Assembly (NCBI RefSeq): GCF_022133705.1
Contig: NZ_JAKNHJ010000003.1
Span: 62,001-126,000, forward strand
Direction of reading: 5' to 3'
From: Varibaculum cambriense
GTDB lineage: Bacteria > Actinomycetota > Actinomycetes > Actinomycetales > Actinomycetaceae
Length of the DNA stretch: 64,000 nucleotides
Shown here: piece by piece, positions 54,737 to 64,000 of the stretch
Position numbering within the stretch: position 1 is the first letter of the stretch
Layout of the letters: each line of letters starts with the position of its first letter
Program-made: the position numbers and the translations under genes
The notes under the pieces: model-generated
What the model saw: only the letters and a program-made list of their open reading frames with translations
What the model was told of the DNA's origin: nothing
Databases searched by the model: none

Positions 54737-55165
54737 ATGGCAGTAGAACTGGTTACAGAGTTTAGCGACGAACTCGTAGAGGCATTTTCTCGGCTCCTCC
54801 CCCAGCTTTCGCAGTCTGCCAAGCAGCTGAGCCCCCAGCAGATAAAAGAATTCTGCGACCAAGAGGGGGTTTATCTGTTAGTCTTTCGCTCCGAAGAGGG
54901 AAAAATTCTAGGGATGCTCTCCTTAGCAACCTTCAAAATCCCCACCGGTAAGCGGGCTTGGATCGAGGACGTAGTGGTGGATGCAGCTGCCCGTGGCCAG
55001 GGAGCGGGGCAAAAACTAGTAGAGGCAGCAGTGCGCCAGGCCAAAAAGGTCGGAGCTAAAACCGTGGATCTCACCTCCCGTCCCTCGCGCGAAGCTGCCA
55101 ACCGGCTATATCGGCGCTGCGGATTTAAACAGCGCGAAACCAATGTTTACCGTTACGCGGGATAA
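54737..55165 (+). CDS. GNAT-family N-acetyltransferase
   Basis: 142 aa. Acetyl-CoA-dependent transferase; motif A is VVDAAARGQGAGQKLVEAAV (R/Q-x2-G-x-G/A), and motif B is EAANRLYRRCGFKQRETNVYR. It starts at the ATG 54737 with AAGGAG 7 nt upstream; an in-frame start at 54677 has no support. The substrate cannot be told from sequence. Single gene between dnaK (divergent) and the aldo/keto reductase gene. Confidence 0.88.
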   Translation: MAVELVTEFSDELVEAFSRLLPQLSQSAKQLSPQQIKEFCDQEGVYLLVFRSEEGKILGMLSLATFKIPTGKRAWIEDVVVDAAARGQGAGQKLVEAAVRQAKKVGAKTVDLTSRPSREAANRLYRRCGFKQRETNVYRYAG

Positions 55166-55426
55166 TTTGGTCTCCCATATTTCTGCGCATACGTCTAGCT
55201 AGCAAAACTGACAACTGTGAGGACGCCAGCAGGATTTGCCCTGCGATGCAAGAAAAAACACATTAACGATTTGGATAGCCATATTTGCTGGTAAACCCAT
55301 TTTAATCCGGTTTTCTCCGAATAGACTTTCGGCCTAAAGCGTGAGTTAGCTAGCAATGTTACCCAAAGACAGTAGGGATCAGGTAACAATAGGGGCAAAA
55401 GAAGTCGAGAAATAAGGAATGATTAC

Positions 55427-56275
55427 ATGAGCGCCCTGTCCATTCCCAGTGTGGAACTTTCCACCGGATATCAGATTCCGCAATTTGGTTTTGGAACTTA
55501 CAAAATCGCCCCAGAAGACTGCGTAGATGCTGTTAAATACGCTTTGGATCTCGGCATTCGCCACATCGATACCGCGCAGATGTACCACAATGAGGCAGAA
55601 GTGGGACGCGCCATTGAAGAATCGGGGATTGACCGCGACGAGATTTTCTTGACCACCAAACTTAATAACGACAAGCACCTACCGGAGGACGCCCGGAAGT
55701 CTTTCCAGCAGAGTCTGGAAGATTTACGCACCGACTATGTGGATCTATTTTTGATCCACTGGCCGCTTCCCACCCTTTATGGGGGAGATTTCGTGCAGAC
55801 TTGGCGCACTCTTCTGGAGTTCCAGTTCGATAAGACCGCCCGTACCGTGGGGGTTTCTAACTTCCAGATCAACCACCTGGAGCGTTTGATTGCAGAGACG
55901 GGAGTAACCCCGGCGGTCAACCAGGTAGAGATTCACCCCCAGTTTGCCAATAACGAGCTGCGTGCGTTCCATAGTAAACACCAGATCGTAACCGAAGCCT
56001 GGTCACCACTAGCTCGCGGCAATGTTTTAGGAGAAGAAAAAGTAGTTGCGGCAGCTTCTCGCCTCGGGAAAACACCTGCCCAGGTAGTACTGCGTTGGGG
56101 CATTGAACGCGGAGACGTCCTCTTCCCCAAGTCGGTTCACCCCGACCGCATTAAGGAAAACTTGGATATTTTTGATTTCCAACTAGATGAACAGGCTAAA
56201 GCTGATCTGGATTCTTTGGATAAGGGCGAGGCCGGCCGCTCCGGTTCCCACCCCGACACCATGGATCGTCTCTAA
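55427..56275 (+). CDS. Aldo/keto reductase
   Basis: 282 aa. TIM-barrel NADPH-dependent reductase of carbonyl compounds. The catalytic tetrad is complete: D48 and Y53 in HIDTAQMYHNE, K78 in LTTKL and H111 in FLIHWPLP. The NADPH site is in PKSVHPDRIKENLDIF. It belongs to the 2,5-diketo-gluconate reductase-like (AKR5) group by its PQFGFGTYKI opening. Natural substrate unknown. Monocistronic, with the 260-bp gap before it holding its promoter and nothing else recognised. Confidence 0.92.
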   Translation: MSALSIPSVELSTGYQIPQFGFGTYKIAPEDCVDAVKYALDLGIRHIDTAQMYHNEAEVGRAIEESGIDRDEIFLTTKLNNDKHLPEDARKSFQQSLEDLRTDYVDLFLIHWPLPTLYGGDFVQTWRTLLEFQFDKTARTVGVSNFQINHLERLIAETGVTPAVNQVEIHPQFANNELRAFHSKHQIVTEAWSPLARGNVLGEEKVVAAASRLGKTPAQVVLRWGIERGDVLFPKSVHPDRIKENLDIFDFQLDEQAKADLDSLDKGEAGRSGSHPDTMDRL

Positions 56276-56701
56276 ACCTCTATATCTGCCAACAACGCGT
56301 GGCCTAGATTTTTCCTCCCACCTGACGAACAGTTATCGCCATTCCCGGTAATAGGTTGGTGCGGTAGAAGTACGCGGGGGCTAGATTTTTCCTCCTGCCC
56401 AAAATTTTGGAAAACGTAGCGACGTTTTCCAAAATTTGCGCCCGCCTAGCCGACTCGGATAAAACCTAGCCCCCGCGCACAGCTGAAACAAACCAGGCTG
56501 CTATGTTGCGCCAAAACGGGCGCATACCAGCCCCTAGGCAAGACCTTACGGTTGGCGCGCTAAAAGATGCGAGAGGGCGACTTGAGCCGAGCGAAGCAAG
56601 GCTCACCAGAGCCCCGAGCGCTTTTAGCGCACCAACCCGCTACCCTCGCGCTCAAACGCAAAACTCCTATCCCCCGCTTAACCTAATTGCGTTAATACAG
56701 G
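56276..56701. repeat. Intergenic region with nested palindromes between convergent genes
   Basis: Two large inverted-repeat structures. (1) A perfect 16-bp stem (56402-56417 with 56422-56437, 4-nt loop AGCG) is enclosed by a 12-bp inverted repeat CGCGGGGGCTAG (56373-56384) with 56466-56477. (2) A 17-bp inverted repeat with one mismatch (GGTTGGCGCGCTAAAAG, 56550-56566, with 56621-56637) encloses a 54-nt loop that holds a smaller TGAGCC/GGCTCA repeat. The motif CTAGATTTTTCCTCC also occurs twice (near 56303 and 56381). The first may end the reductase gene; the second lies behind pgi. No gene is seen. Confidence 0.7.
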
Positions 56702-58399
56702 CTAGTTTTCGCGATGGGCGTGGTAGTAGTTGATCAGCGCTTTCGTAGAAGGATCCTGTTGCGCTAAGACCTCCTGGTCACCGGCAATTGCGGGAGTAAG
56801 CGCCTTGGCGAGCTGTTTGCCCAGTTCTACACCCCACTGGTCGAAACTGTTAATCCCCCACACTACCCCTTGGGTAAAGGTGATGTGTTCGTAGAGGGCG
56901 ATCAGCTGCCCCAGTACCGAGGGGGTTAGCCGCGGCGCCATGATCGAGGTTGACGGTTTGTTTCCAGGGAAGACTCGCGCAGGGACGATAGGTTCCGCAG
57001 TACCCTCGGCACGTACCTGATCAGCGGTCTTGCCAAAGGCTAGCGCCTGGGTTTGGGCGAAGAAATTACCTAAGAACAACTCGTGCTGATCATTGTCACC
57101 GTCTTTGAGTGGCCAGGTGGGGTTGGCGAAAGCGATAAAGTCGGCGGGAATCATTTGGGTACCCTGGTGGATCAGCTGGTAAAAAGCGTGTTGCCCGTTA
57201 GTACCGGGCTCTCCCCAGAAGATTTCACCAGTATCGTAGCTTACCGCTTCCCCATCCCAGCGTACGGCCTTACCATTGGATTCCATAGTTAGTTGCTGCA
57301 GGTAGGCCGGGAAACGGTGTAGATATTGCGAATAGGGCAAGACCGCGTGGGTAGGAGCGTGTAGGAAGTTGCGGTACCACACGTTGATTAGTCCCATCAG
57401 CATAGGAACATTCTCACTGAGCGGAGTCGTTCGGAAATGCTCGTCCATAGCGTACATACCGGATAGAAAATCGGAGAATCCTTCTTTACCAATCGCGACC
57501 GCCAGGGCGGTGCCGACTGCGGAATCTACCGAGTAACGTCCTCCTACCCAATTCCAAAAACCAAAGGCATTATCTGGGTCAATACCAAATTCGGCTACTG
57601 CCTCAAGATTGGTAGACACCGCCACGAAATGCTTGGATACTGCCTGCCGGGAGTCTTCATCGCTAAGCTGCGATCCGCTATCTTTACCTTCCCAGATTCC
57701 CCGCGCAGCCAGTTGATCCAGGAGCCAGCCGCGGGCGGCGCGGGCATTGGTGAGGGTTTCCAAAGTGGTGAAAGTCTTGGAAGCCACAATAAACAAGGTG
57801 GCTTCGGGATCCAAGTCCTTCACTTTTTCGCATAGATCCGTAGGATCAATATTAGATACGAAGCGGCACTCCAGTCCGGGTTTAACATAGGGAAGCAATG
57901 CCTCGTAGGCCATGGCAGGACCTAAATCCGAACCTCCGATTCCGATATTCACCACGGTAGTGATGGGTTTTCCAGTAATTCCAAGCCAGGCTCCACTGCG
58001 CACTTTTTCTGCAAAGGCATAAACCCGCTCTAGAACAGCGGCTACATCGGCGCTAACATCCTGTCCATCAACCTCCAGCTTGTCGCTTCCAGGGCGCCGC
58101 AGCGCAGTATGGAGTACCGCGCGATCCTCGGTGGTATTAATATGTTCACCTGCGAACATGGCATCACGGTGAGCTTCGACTTTGGTTTGTGCTGCCAGGC
58201 GTGCCAGCGCGTCCAATATGGGAGCGGTTACCAAGTTCTTTGACAAGTCAACCCGCAAATTCGCGGCAGTAAAACTGAGCTGTTCGGCGCGGTCTGGTTG
58301 TTGTTCAAACCAACCGCTAAGATCCGGTTTGAACGATTCGGCAAGATTAGTTAACTCTTGCCAGGCTTGGGTGGTACTGGGGTCAATCGGAGCGCTCAT
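56702..58399 (-). CDS. pgi: Glucose-6-phosphate isomerase
   Basis: 565 aa. Interconverts glucose 6-phosphate and fructose 6-phosphate. Signatures: [31 protein letters not shown] with catalytic residues nearby, [19 protein letters not shown], and [18 protein letters not shown] near the end with the catalytic Lys. Full length, type of the E. coli/eukaryote long isomerases. The ATG at 58399 lies 27 bp behind the phosphofructokinase stop, so it is the last gene of the sensor-pfk-pgi operon. Confidence 0.96.
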   Translation of the reverse strand: MSAPIDPSTTQAWQELTNLAESFKPDLSGWFEQQPDRAEQLSFTAANLRVDLSKNLVTAPILDALARLAAQTKVEAHRDAMFAGEHINTTEDRAVLHTALRRPGSDKLEVDGQDVSADVAAVLERVYAFAEKVRSGAWLGITGKPITTVVNIGIGGSDLGPAMAYEALLPYVKPGLECRFVSNIDPTDLCEKVKDLDPEATLFIVASKTFTTLETLTNARAARGWLLDQLAARGIWEGKDSGSQLSDEDSRQAVSKHFVAVSTNLEAVAEFGIDPDNAFGFWNWVGGRYSVDSAVGTALAVAIGKEGFSDFLSGMYAMDEHFRTTPLSENVPMLMGLINVWYRNFLHAPTHAVLPYSQYLHRFPAYLQQLTMESNGKAVRWDGEAVSYDTGEIFWGEPGTNGQHAFYQLIHQGTQMIPADFIAFANPTWPLKDGDNDQHELFLGNFFAQTQALAFGKTADQVRAEGTAEPIVPARVFPGNKPSTSIMAPRLTPSVLGQLIALYEHITFTQGVVWGINSFDQWGVELGKQLAKALTPAIAGDQEVLAQQDPSTKALINYYHAHREN

Positions 58400-58426
58400 G
58401 TTTTCTCCTGTTCGAATTGGTTTAGG

Positions 58427-60691
58427 TTATAGGTCGGTTACTGGCAATGGTCGGACTTCAATATCCCATTCATCACGGGAAACCACCGAAATAATATCAA
58501 CCAGTGGCAACCACCATTGACTTAGGGGACGACGAACTTGCGGATCAACCTTTTGCTGCATTTGCAGCAATGGGAAAGACTCAATCCCTTCAGCCGACAG
58601 TCCCACTCCCAAGGGCTCGCTGCGATTTTGCGTAAATTGTTCGCTGAGCTCTTCAATCGCTGCCCGCACCAGGCGAGTCGCTAAGATGCGGTCAAAGGGC
58701 GAAGGCTCTCCCCCTTGCTGCAAGTGCCCCAGAGCCGAGTGGCGCACATCGAACATTCCTTGCGATTCTTGGGCAAACACGGAGGCTATGAATTCTCGAT
58801 CATACCGGCCTCCGGCTTCTTCATTATGTAGTACCAGACACAGGCGGCGACCATCCCGGAAAGAATCCCGCATCATTTTCACGTCGCTCGCTAGATCTTG
58901 CAGGTCATAGGGGAATTCATCGAGGTAGACCAACTCGGCTCCCGCGGCGATACCTGACATTAACGATAGGTATCCACAGTGGCGACCCATCGCATCAGCC
59001 ACGAAGCAACGCCGAGAAGCTGCCGCAGATTCACGGATACGATCTAACGCCCAGACCGCATTATTAAGGGCAGAATCAGCGCCGATAGAAAGCTCAGATC
59101 CCGGCAAGTTATTGTCGATTGATGCCGGAATACAAATCATCGGAATATTAAACGCCGGGTAGCGGGAGGTTTCCTGTCGCATCTGATTAATCGACAGGTA
59201 GGCGTTGTAGCCACCGATTACGATCAGGGCGTCGATGCGCTGTTCCTCCAGAGCTCGTCCTATTGCGTAGTACTCTTCTACCCGGGGAATAGGGCGCAAA
59301 GTTCCAAGTTCTGCTCCTCCATCAAAGCCCCAACCTTCAACGTCTTCCCAAGCTAGCTGCTTAACTTTTCCAGACATGAGTCCTTCAAAGGAACCGTAGA
59401 TTCCCAGCATTTCAAACCCACGGTCTATTCCTTGACGCACTGCGGCTCTAGCAGCGGTATTCATTCCGGGAGCAAGTCCGCCTACATGCATAATGGCTAC
59501 CCGCCGGGCATTATCGGGTAGTTCGTCTTGCTGGGGCGGAGTCGACATTACTTCATTTATGGCCAGCATCTCGCTGAATGAACATCCTCGCGCCTTAACT
59601 GCCTTTTCGTATTCTTGTGCTTTCGTAAACTTGGCAACCGCGCGAGTATCGGTGACTGCTTTCATCAAAGGCAAGCGCGCAACCCGGTTATTACGAGCCC
59701 CAATGATCACCGGCTCAGAGTTTTGGTCCTGGTGTAGTACTTCATACACTGCCGCATATCCCAGGGCGGTAGGCATCCACCGGTCATAGGCTGAGGGCGT
59801 ACCCCCGCGCTGTACGTGTCCCAAGATAGTCAGATGCGGACGCTCCCCGGTCTCTTGCTCGAGGGCATCGCACACATCGTTGGCAGTAATGGGATTGCCC
59901 TGATGATCGATAGCACCTTCGGCCACCAACACGATGGATTCGCGCCTGCCTGCCTTACGCCCAGCTTCCAGTTTCTTCGTCAGAATTTTTTGCCACCCTT
60001 GTTCGGGAGGAGCTTCGGGGATGAACACATAATCGCAACCCCGGGCAACCGCACTCATCAGTGGCAGGTATCCGCAATGGCGTCCCATAACTTCTACGAC
60101 GAAAGTGCGGCGATGGGAGGCAGCGGTAGAAGAAAGCTCATCTAGAGCCGCCAAGATTCGCTGCAAGGCTGAGTCAGTGCCGATGGTCATATCGAAACCA
60201 ACTAAATCATTGTCGATAGAACCAACCAGACCGGCTACCCGCAACTTTTCGTGTCCAGCTACCTGTTCGGGGGTAAGTTCGCCTGCCTGAACCAGTTCTT
60301 CCAGGAGACTGGGCCACTCTTCTTGAAATTCATTAGTACCGGCTAGGGAGCCATCTCCCCCAATAGAAATCAGGCGATCTATACCTTTTAGAACCAGGTT
60401 TTTAGCGGCTTTACGCAGTCCAGAACGCTCGCGAAACTCTTTACAGCGGGCAGTCCCAATTACCGTGCCCCCCTTATTGAGCACACTAGATACATCCGAC
60501 CATCCCATCGGTTTGATCATCTCACCGCCGGTAACAGCTCCCTGCCAACCTTCAAGGATCGCATAGGGCTGCGCACCCATTTTTAATGCGGTTCGCACTA
60601 CCGCACGTACTGCAGCGTTCATCCCCTGGGCATCCCCGCCCGAGGTTAAGACTCCTAGACGCTTCGGTTCGGAACCTGTGGACTGACCCAT
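58427..60691 (-). CDS. Double-length (eukaryote-like) 6-phosphofructokinase
   Basis: 754 aa, twice the usual bacterial size, made of two PFK halves. The N-half (1-~390) keeps the active site: GGDGS (111-115), SIDND (158-162) and MGRHCGYLPL. The C-half (~405-754) has the fold (GGLAPGMNTAARAAVR, MGRHCGYLSL) but GGDGS is replaced by GGYNA and the catalytic Asp pair by SIDNN, so it is likely a regulatory half, as in fungal and animal PFK. It phosphorylates fructose 6-phosphate. ATP rather than PPi use is favoured by the GGDGS Gly. The ATG at 60691 has AGAGGAGG; the longer frame to 60736 would overlap the sensor gene. It lies between an HTH-less LacI-type sensor and pgi. Confidence 0.92.
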   Translation of the reverse strand: MGQSTGSEPKRLGVLTSGGDAQGMNAAVRAVVRTALKMGAQPYAILEGWQGAVTGGEMIKPMGWSDVSSVLNKGGTVIGTARCKEFRERSGLRKAAKNLVLKGIDRLISIGGDGSLAGTNEFQEEWPSLLEELVQAGELTPEQVAGHEKLRVAGLVGSIDNDLVGFDMTIGTDSALQRILAALDELSSTAASHRRTFVVEVMGRHCGYLPLMSAVARGCDYVFIPEAPPEQGWQKILTKKLEAGRKAGRRESIVLVAEGAIDHQGNPITANDVCDALEQETGERPHLTILGHVQRGGTPSAYDRWMPTALGYAAVYEVLHQDQNSEPVIIGARNNRVARLPLMKAVTDTRAVAKFTKAQEYEKAVKARGCSFSEMLAINEVMSTPPQQDELPDNARRVAIMHVGGLAPGMNTAARAAVRQGIDRGFEMLGIYGSFEGLMSGKVKQLAWEDVEGWGFDGGAELGTLRPIPRVEEYYAIGRALEEQRIDALIVIGGYNAYLSINQMRQETSRYPAFNIPMICIPASIDNNLPGSELSIGADSALNNAVWALDRIRESAAASRRCFVADAMGRHCGYLSLMSGIAAGAELVYLDEFPYDLQDLASDVKMMRDSFRDGRRLCLVLHNEEAGGRYDREFIASVFAQESQGMFDVRHSALGHLQQGGEPSPFDRILATRLVRAAIEELSEQFTQNRSEPLGVGLSAEGIESFPLLQMQQKVDPQVRRPLSQWWLPLVDIISVVSRDEWDIEVRPLPVTDL

Positions 60692-60716
60692 TATTCCTCC
60701 TCTGGAAGGCTGGTAC

Positions 60717-61559
60717 CTAGGCGCTTCCCCTGGCAACCAACGTCATCATTTTGTCAACTTCTTTCGGATCTGGGGCATCGATTTTTTCGCCAGACAAGAA
60801 TTTGGCGAGCGCTTGGGCGTAAATCTGCCCGCTTACTTCAGGATTAAAATCGATAGAGGTAAGTGGCGGGTTGAAGAGTTGACCTTCGGGAGCATTACCT
60901 ACGCCGATAACGGCACAATCGTTGGGAACCATGCGTCCACACATTCTCAGCGCCTGGATAACCTCCATTGCCAGGAAATCGTTATGGCAGATAAACCCGT
61001 CAACCCCCGGGTTCTTGGAAAACAGCTGCACTAACTCTCCGGAAAGATTGGGAGAATTGTATTCGGTAGTCAGCATGGTGGGCGTGGGGCAACCTCCGAA
61101 AATACACCCTTGCAACACTCCGGCATACCGTAACTGGTTAAGGTTTTCTAGCAAGGGATCGGAAGAACACAGGTACACCAAGTTGCGGTGACCTGAGGAA
61201 ACCATTCGGGACGCCATCGCCCGCCCAGAAGCGCCATATAGCGCTGCCACCACTGGATAGGCGGGAGAATCGGTAGCAAAAATTGCCGGCTCGACCTGCA
61301 CTCCCAGACTTTGCAACTGCTTATTCTGTTCTTCACTAAAGGGAACTAGCGGCAAAATCGGGCCGATTAGCTTTGCACTGTCTGCCAAAGCATCAACATC
61401 GAGTTTATCGGTCTCTATCTGGACAGGGATTAAGTCAAATCCCATCTTGGCGATTTCATAGGCGGTGCGTATTGCCATGCTAAGTAACGGAGAATCATAC
61501 GGCATCGGAGGACTCACTAACAGAAAGCGCTTCGCTTGCGTCTTAGCGTTCTTCGCCAC
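60717..61559 (-). CDS. LacI-type sugar-binding domain protein without DNA-binding domain
   Basis: 280 aa. The whole protein matches the periplasmic-binding-protein-like sensor domain of LacI/GalR repressors: FLLVSPPMPYDSPLLSMA, YEIAKMGFDLIPVQI, SGHRNLVYLCSS, GFICHNDFLAMEVIQAL, CAVIGVGNAPEGQLFNPPLT. The N-terminal HTH (~60 aa) is missing, and no HTH frame exists upstream. There is no signal peptide either, so it should be cytoplasmic. The GTG at 61559 follows AAGGGAG. It is 26 nt from the phosphofructokinase gene. It could be a decayed regulator, or a ligand sensor acting on another protein (for example PFK or a HTH partner elsewhere). Confidence 0.82.
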   Translation of the reverse strand: MAKNAKTQAKRFLLVSPPMPYDSPLLSMAIRTAYEIAKMGFDLIPVQIETDKLDVDALADSAKLIGPILPLVPFSEEQNKQLQSLGVQVEPAIFATDSPAYPVVAALYGASGRAMASRMVSSGHRNLVYLCSSDPLLENLNQLRYAGVLQGCIFGGCPTPTMLTTEYNSPNLSGELVQLFSKNPGVDGFICHNDFLAMEVIQALRMCGRMVPNDCAVIGVGNAPEGQLFNPPLTSIDFNPEVSGQIYAQALAKFLSGEKIDAPDPKEVDKMMTLVARGSA

Positions 61560-61659
61560 TGTGACTCCCTTCTGTTGACGCTGATTCCGCTAGGTTACTG
61601 AGCATCTAACTCACTACTCAATACTAACCTATTTCTTGATATCGACCAGACGAAAGAGA

Positions 61660-61694
61660 TCGGGGCGGACGCTGCTTTTTCGCGTCCGCCCCGA
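61660..61694 (-). terminator. Terminator behind icd
   Basis: A perfect 13-bp GC-rich stem (TCGGGGCGGACGC, 61660-61672, with 61682-61694) has a 9-nt loop. It lies 75 bp after the icd stop and 100 bp before the sensor gene. The T-tract is short (TCTCTTTC on the minus strand). Confidence 0.65.
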
Positions 61695-61766
61695 ATAGAC
61701 CGGCAGGATCTGAGATTTCCCGGTTTAAGTCACCTGTCAAAACCCCAAGGTCAAATGGGTTTTAGC

Positions 61767-62993
61767 TTAGGCATCTTGCTTTAGACGCTTAGCCAGGTTC
61801 TCAATCAACACATTCATGAAGCCATCGGTATCCAACCAGGGATGATCCTCATCAATTAGGCGAGCTAGGTCTTTGGTCATTTGCCCGCCTTCAACAGTAG
61901 AGACAATTACCTCCTCTAAGGTCTGCGCGAAGTGAGAAACTTCGGGAGTATTGTCTAGGTTGCCGCGATGAGCCAGACCGCGCGTCCAGGCATAGATTGA
62001 GGCAATCGGGTTGGTGGAGGTTTTTTCTCCGCGCTGCCAGCGGCGATAGTGCCGAGTTACCGTACCATGCGCTGCTTCGGCCTCGACAGTGCGCCCATCG
62101 GGAGTCATTAGTACCGAAGTCATCAACCCTAGGGAACCGAAACCTTGAGCAACCGTATCGGACTGAACATCGCCATCATAGTTCTTACATGCCCAAATAT
62201 ATCCGCCTTCCCATTTAAGGGAAGAAGCCACCATGTCATCAATCAAGCGGTGCTCATAGTGCAGACCGGCTTCCTCGTATTGCTCTTTGAATTCGCTGTC
62301 ATAGATGTCGGCGAAAATATCCTTAAACTGCCCGTCGTAGGCCTTCAAAATCGTATTCTTGGTGGATAGGTAAACCGGGTATCCCCGCAGCAGGCCATAG
62401 CGGAAACAAGCGCGAGCGAAATCTTTGATGGAGTCATTGAAGTTGTACATTCCCATGGCGACTCCCCCACCTTCGGGGTATTCAACCACGGTATGTTCTA
62501 TAGGCTCAGATCCATCTTTCGGCTGGAAGGTAATGGTTAGGCTCCCGGCACCGGGGATTTTGAAATCAGTGGCCTTGTACTGGTCACCGAAGGCATGGCG
62601 AGCAACCACGATGGGCTTTGTCCATCCGCCCACCAGGCGCGGCACATTGCTCATGATAATGGGTTCGCGGAAAATCACCCCGCCGAGAATGTTGCGGATA
62701 GTGCCATTGGGCGATTTCCACATTTTCTTTAGCCCAAACTCTTCCACCCGCGCCTCATCAGGGGTGATAGTTGCACATTTTACCCCGACGCCGTGTTCTT
62801 TAATCGCGTTGGCGGCATCAATAGTGACCTGGTCACCGGTGGCATCCCGGTTCTCTACGCTGAGGTCGTAGTAACGAAGATCCACGTCCAGATAGGGAAG
62901 GATTAGTTCGTTGCGGATTTGTTGCCAAATGATGCGGGTCATTTCATCGCCGTCTAGTTCGACGACCGGGCCGACTACTTTGATCTTTGCCAT
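61767..62993 (-). CDS. icd: NADP-dependent isocitrate dehydrogenase (homodimeric, eukaryote-like type)
   Basis: 408 aa. Oxidises isocitrate to 2-oxoglutarate in the citric-acid cycle. Signatures: [39 protein letters not shown] (with phosphate-binding Ser/Asn/Arg), [20 protein letters not shown] (metal Asp), and [17 protein letters not shown] (NADP contacts). The ATG at 62993 has GGAG 9 nt upstream; an extension to 63047 adds non-conserved residues. This length fits the type II IDH of Actinobacteria and mitochondria rather than the 416-aa E. coli type. Confidence 0.95.
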   Translation of the reverse strand: MAKIKVVGPVVELDGDEMTRIIWQQIRNELILPYLDVDLRYYDLSVENRDATGDQVTIDAANAIKEHGVGVKCATITPDEARVEEFGLKKMWKSPNGTIRNILGGVIFREPIIMSNVPRLVGGWTKPIVVARHAFGDQYKATDFKIPGAGSLTITFQPKDGSEPIEHTVVEYPEGGGVAMGMYNFNDSIKDFARACFRYGLLRGYPVYLSTKNTILKAYDGQFKDIFADIYDSEFKEQYEEAGLHYEHRLIDDMVASSLKWEGGYIWACKNYDGDVQSDTVAQGFGSLGLMTSVLMTPDGRTVEAEAAHGTVTRHYRRWQRGEKTSTNPIASIYAWTRGLAHRGNLDNTPEVSHFAQTLEEVIVSTVEGGQMTKDLARLIDEDHPWLDTDGFMNVLIENLAKRLKQDA

Positions 62994-63182
62994 GAATAAC
63001 TCCAAAAGCTGTAGTTTTAAGTCCTCACTATCAACTTTACTCGACATCGAGATAAATTAGCAATGGCTAGCGTTGTGAACTGGCAGGCGATTTTGCCGAT
63101 CGCACCGGACGCTCCTACTCCGTTACCATTGCGCAGCGATAAACGCTTCGCCCAGAGTAGCTTCCTACCTTAAATTGGTTAC

Positions 63183-63926
63183 ATGCGGGTGCAGATTGGA
63201 AAAACTTGTGCGGCCAAGCCGGAGCCACTTATCTGGCTAGAGGCCGGACTGGGCGGGTCTATGCGCAGCTGGAACTTGACGTTCCCGATTCTTTGTCGCG
63301 CTTTTTACTGCGCTCGCACAACCCGCTCCCCGATTTTGCACCCCGAAAAGGGCGCGGAAGTGACTTGGCAAAGCCTAGTGGCGGAGATGCGAGCGGGCGG
63401 GGAAGAAATTGCTCGCCACCTGGGTGCCACTTTTGACAAGCCGCTGCCCATGGTGCTGGTGGGACACTCCTATGGGGCAATGCTGGTGCGAGTTTGGGCA
63501 GCACAACTATTAAAGTCCCCCACTTCCTCCCGGGTGCAGCCTGTGGGAATCGTACAGATAGACCCCTCCTTCGAGGGAAACAACGAGGGCGCGAGTCCTC
63601 TCTATCAAAAGCTGGAGCAAAAGATCCTCGCCTGGATTTACCGCGGCGCTGCCCGCGAGCAACCCTCCTTCTACTTGGCGTGGCAAGATCTCCAAGAGAT
63701 TGATTTACTGGATCGCCAACTTCCCCAATTGGTGATTTCCGCTGCCCACCGTCGCAGTAGTAAAACTTGGCAAGGTTTGACTTCCTACGCTCGAGCCATT
63801 GACGCCCGCCTAGTGCGCGCCGATTCTTCCCGCCATCACCTGCAACTATTTGATCCAGTCACCGTGGCGAGTCAGATCATAGAGTTTACGGCGCAAATCA
63901 ACGTTCAAACCAATAACAAAAGGTAG
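63183..63926 (+). CDS. Alpha/beta hydrolase
   Basis: 247 aa. Nucleophile elbow VLVGHSYGAM with S96; oxyanion glycine motif LEAGLGGSMRSW; acid residue probably in VQIDPSFEGN; catalytic His in SSRHHLQLFDP. No signal peptide. Epoxide-hydrolase/esterase-like fold, substrate unknown. No ribosome site precedes the ATG at 63183, so either the mRNA is leaderless or an alternative start is used. It is divergent from icd (190 bp apart). The remaining 74 bp of the window hold a small AGGTAG/CTACCT hairpin (63921-63939) and nothing else recognised. Confidence 0.83.
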   Translation: MRVQIGKTCAAKPEPLIWLEAGLGGSMRSWNLTFPILCRAFYCARTTRSPILHPEKGAEVTWQSLVAEMRAGGEEIARHLGATFDKPLPMVLVGHSYGAMLVRVWAAQLLKSPTSSRVQPVGIVQIDPSFEGNNEGASPLYQKLEQKILAWIYRGAAREQPSFYLAWQDLQEIDLLDRQLPQLVISAAHRRSSKTWQGLTSYARAIDARLVRADSSRHHLQLFDPVTVASQIIEFTAQINVQTNNKR

Positions 63927-64000
63927 TTAGCTACTACCTGTGGAAGTCACCAGCAACTATAGAGAAAAAACTTAAGGGCGGGGACGCCCGAAACCTGCGT

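Noticed and set aside
63259-63504. Minus-strand frame of 81 codons opposite the alpha/beta hydrolase
   Set aside because: Shadow of the hydrolase coding sequence, which has the GHSYG elbow and catalytic His in the plus-strand frame.

Overview
The window looks like chromosomal DNA of a low-to-mid GC member of the Actinomycetaceae (Actinomyces/Varibaculum-like). The grounds are the actinobacterial dnaK-grpE-dnaJ-hspR operon with HAIR operators, a DtxR regulator with textbook metal ligands, a DUF3027 gene, a TPM/PspA envelope-stress cluster, a galactan-like export cluster with UDP-galactopyranose mutase, and a sortase-assembled pilus cluster of the tip adhesin / shaft pilin / class C sortase type. 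The genus is an inference; no rRNA or tRNA gene was seen.

Layout. 0-0.3 kb: a universal stress protein cut by the window edge. 0.5-12.2 kb: pilus cluster on the minus strand (giant LRR + MucBP-like + Cna_B tip adhesin, LPxTG shaft pilin, sortase C). 12.2-16.9 kb: an accessory island holding a minisatellite, several blocks of a 19-bp phased GGAGGG repeat, an AbiF/AbiD-type HEPN gene preceded by a strong promoter and a compact terminator-like RNA, and an AbiEi-like winged-helix/DUF559 nuclease gene with 10-bp iterons at its start. 17-23.5 kb: NlpC/P60 protein, DtxR regulator, serC, a BrnT/BrnA toxin-antitoxin pair, a purine permease, DUF3027 and a cold-shock protein. 23.6-29.7 kb: two TPM-domain membrane proteins and PspA in one direction. 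29.8-34.4 kb: carA-carB with a 36-aa TauE/SafE remnant behind it. 34.5-39.5 kb: cell-wall polysaccharide cluster (GT2, PssD/PssE-type Alg14/Alg13 pair, glf, ABC exporter). 39.6-40.0 kb: another block of the 19-bp repeat. 40.1-43.2 kb: pyrE-SDR-trmH-fba. 43.2-45.9 kb: xth, a serine hydrolase and a long TetR regulator. 46.2-54.3 kb: heat-shock locus (clpB, a membrane protein, hspR, dnaJ, grpE, dnaK) with three HspR-type operators. 54.7-56.3 kb: GNAT and aldo/keto reductase. 56.3-56.7 kb: nested palindromes. 56.7-63 kb: pgi, a double-length phosphofructokinase, an HTH-less LacI-type sensor, and icd. 63.2-63.9 kb: an alpha/beta hydrolase.

How parts work together. Tip protein, pilin and sortase should build a covalent surface pilus. 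HspR, made from the end of the dnaK operon, probably represses dnaK and clpB together through the HAIR sites. TPM1, TPM2 and PspA look like one membrane-stress module. The sensor-PFK-Pgi run is a glycolytic operon.

The most interesting part is 12.4-16.8 kb. There, two genes of phage-defence/toxin families sit among blocks of one modular repeat. The HEPN gene has a promoter-hairpin-terminator-toxin order, as expected for an RNA-antitoxin system related to the AbiF lineage from which Cas13 is thought to derive.
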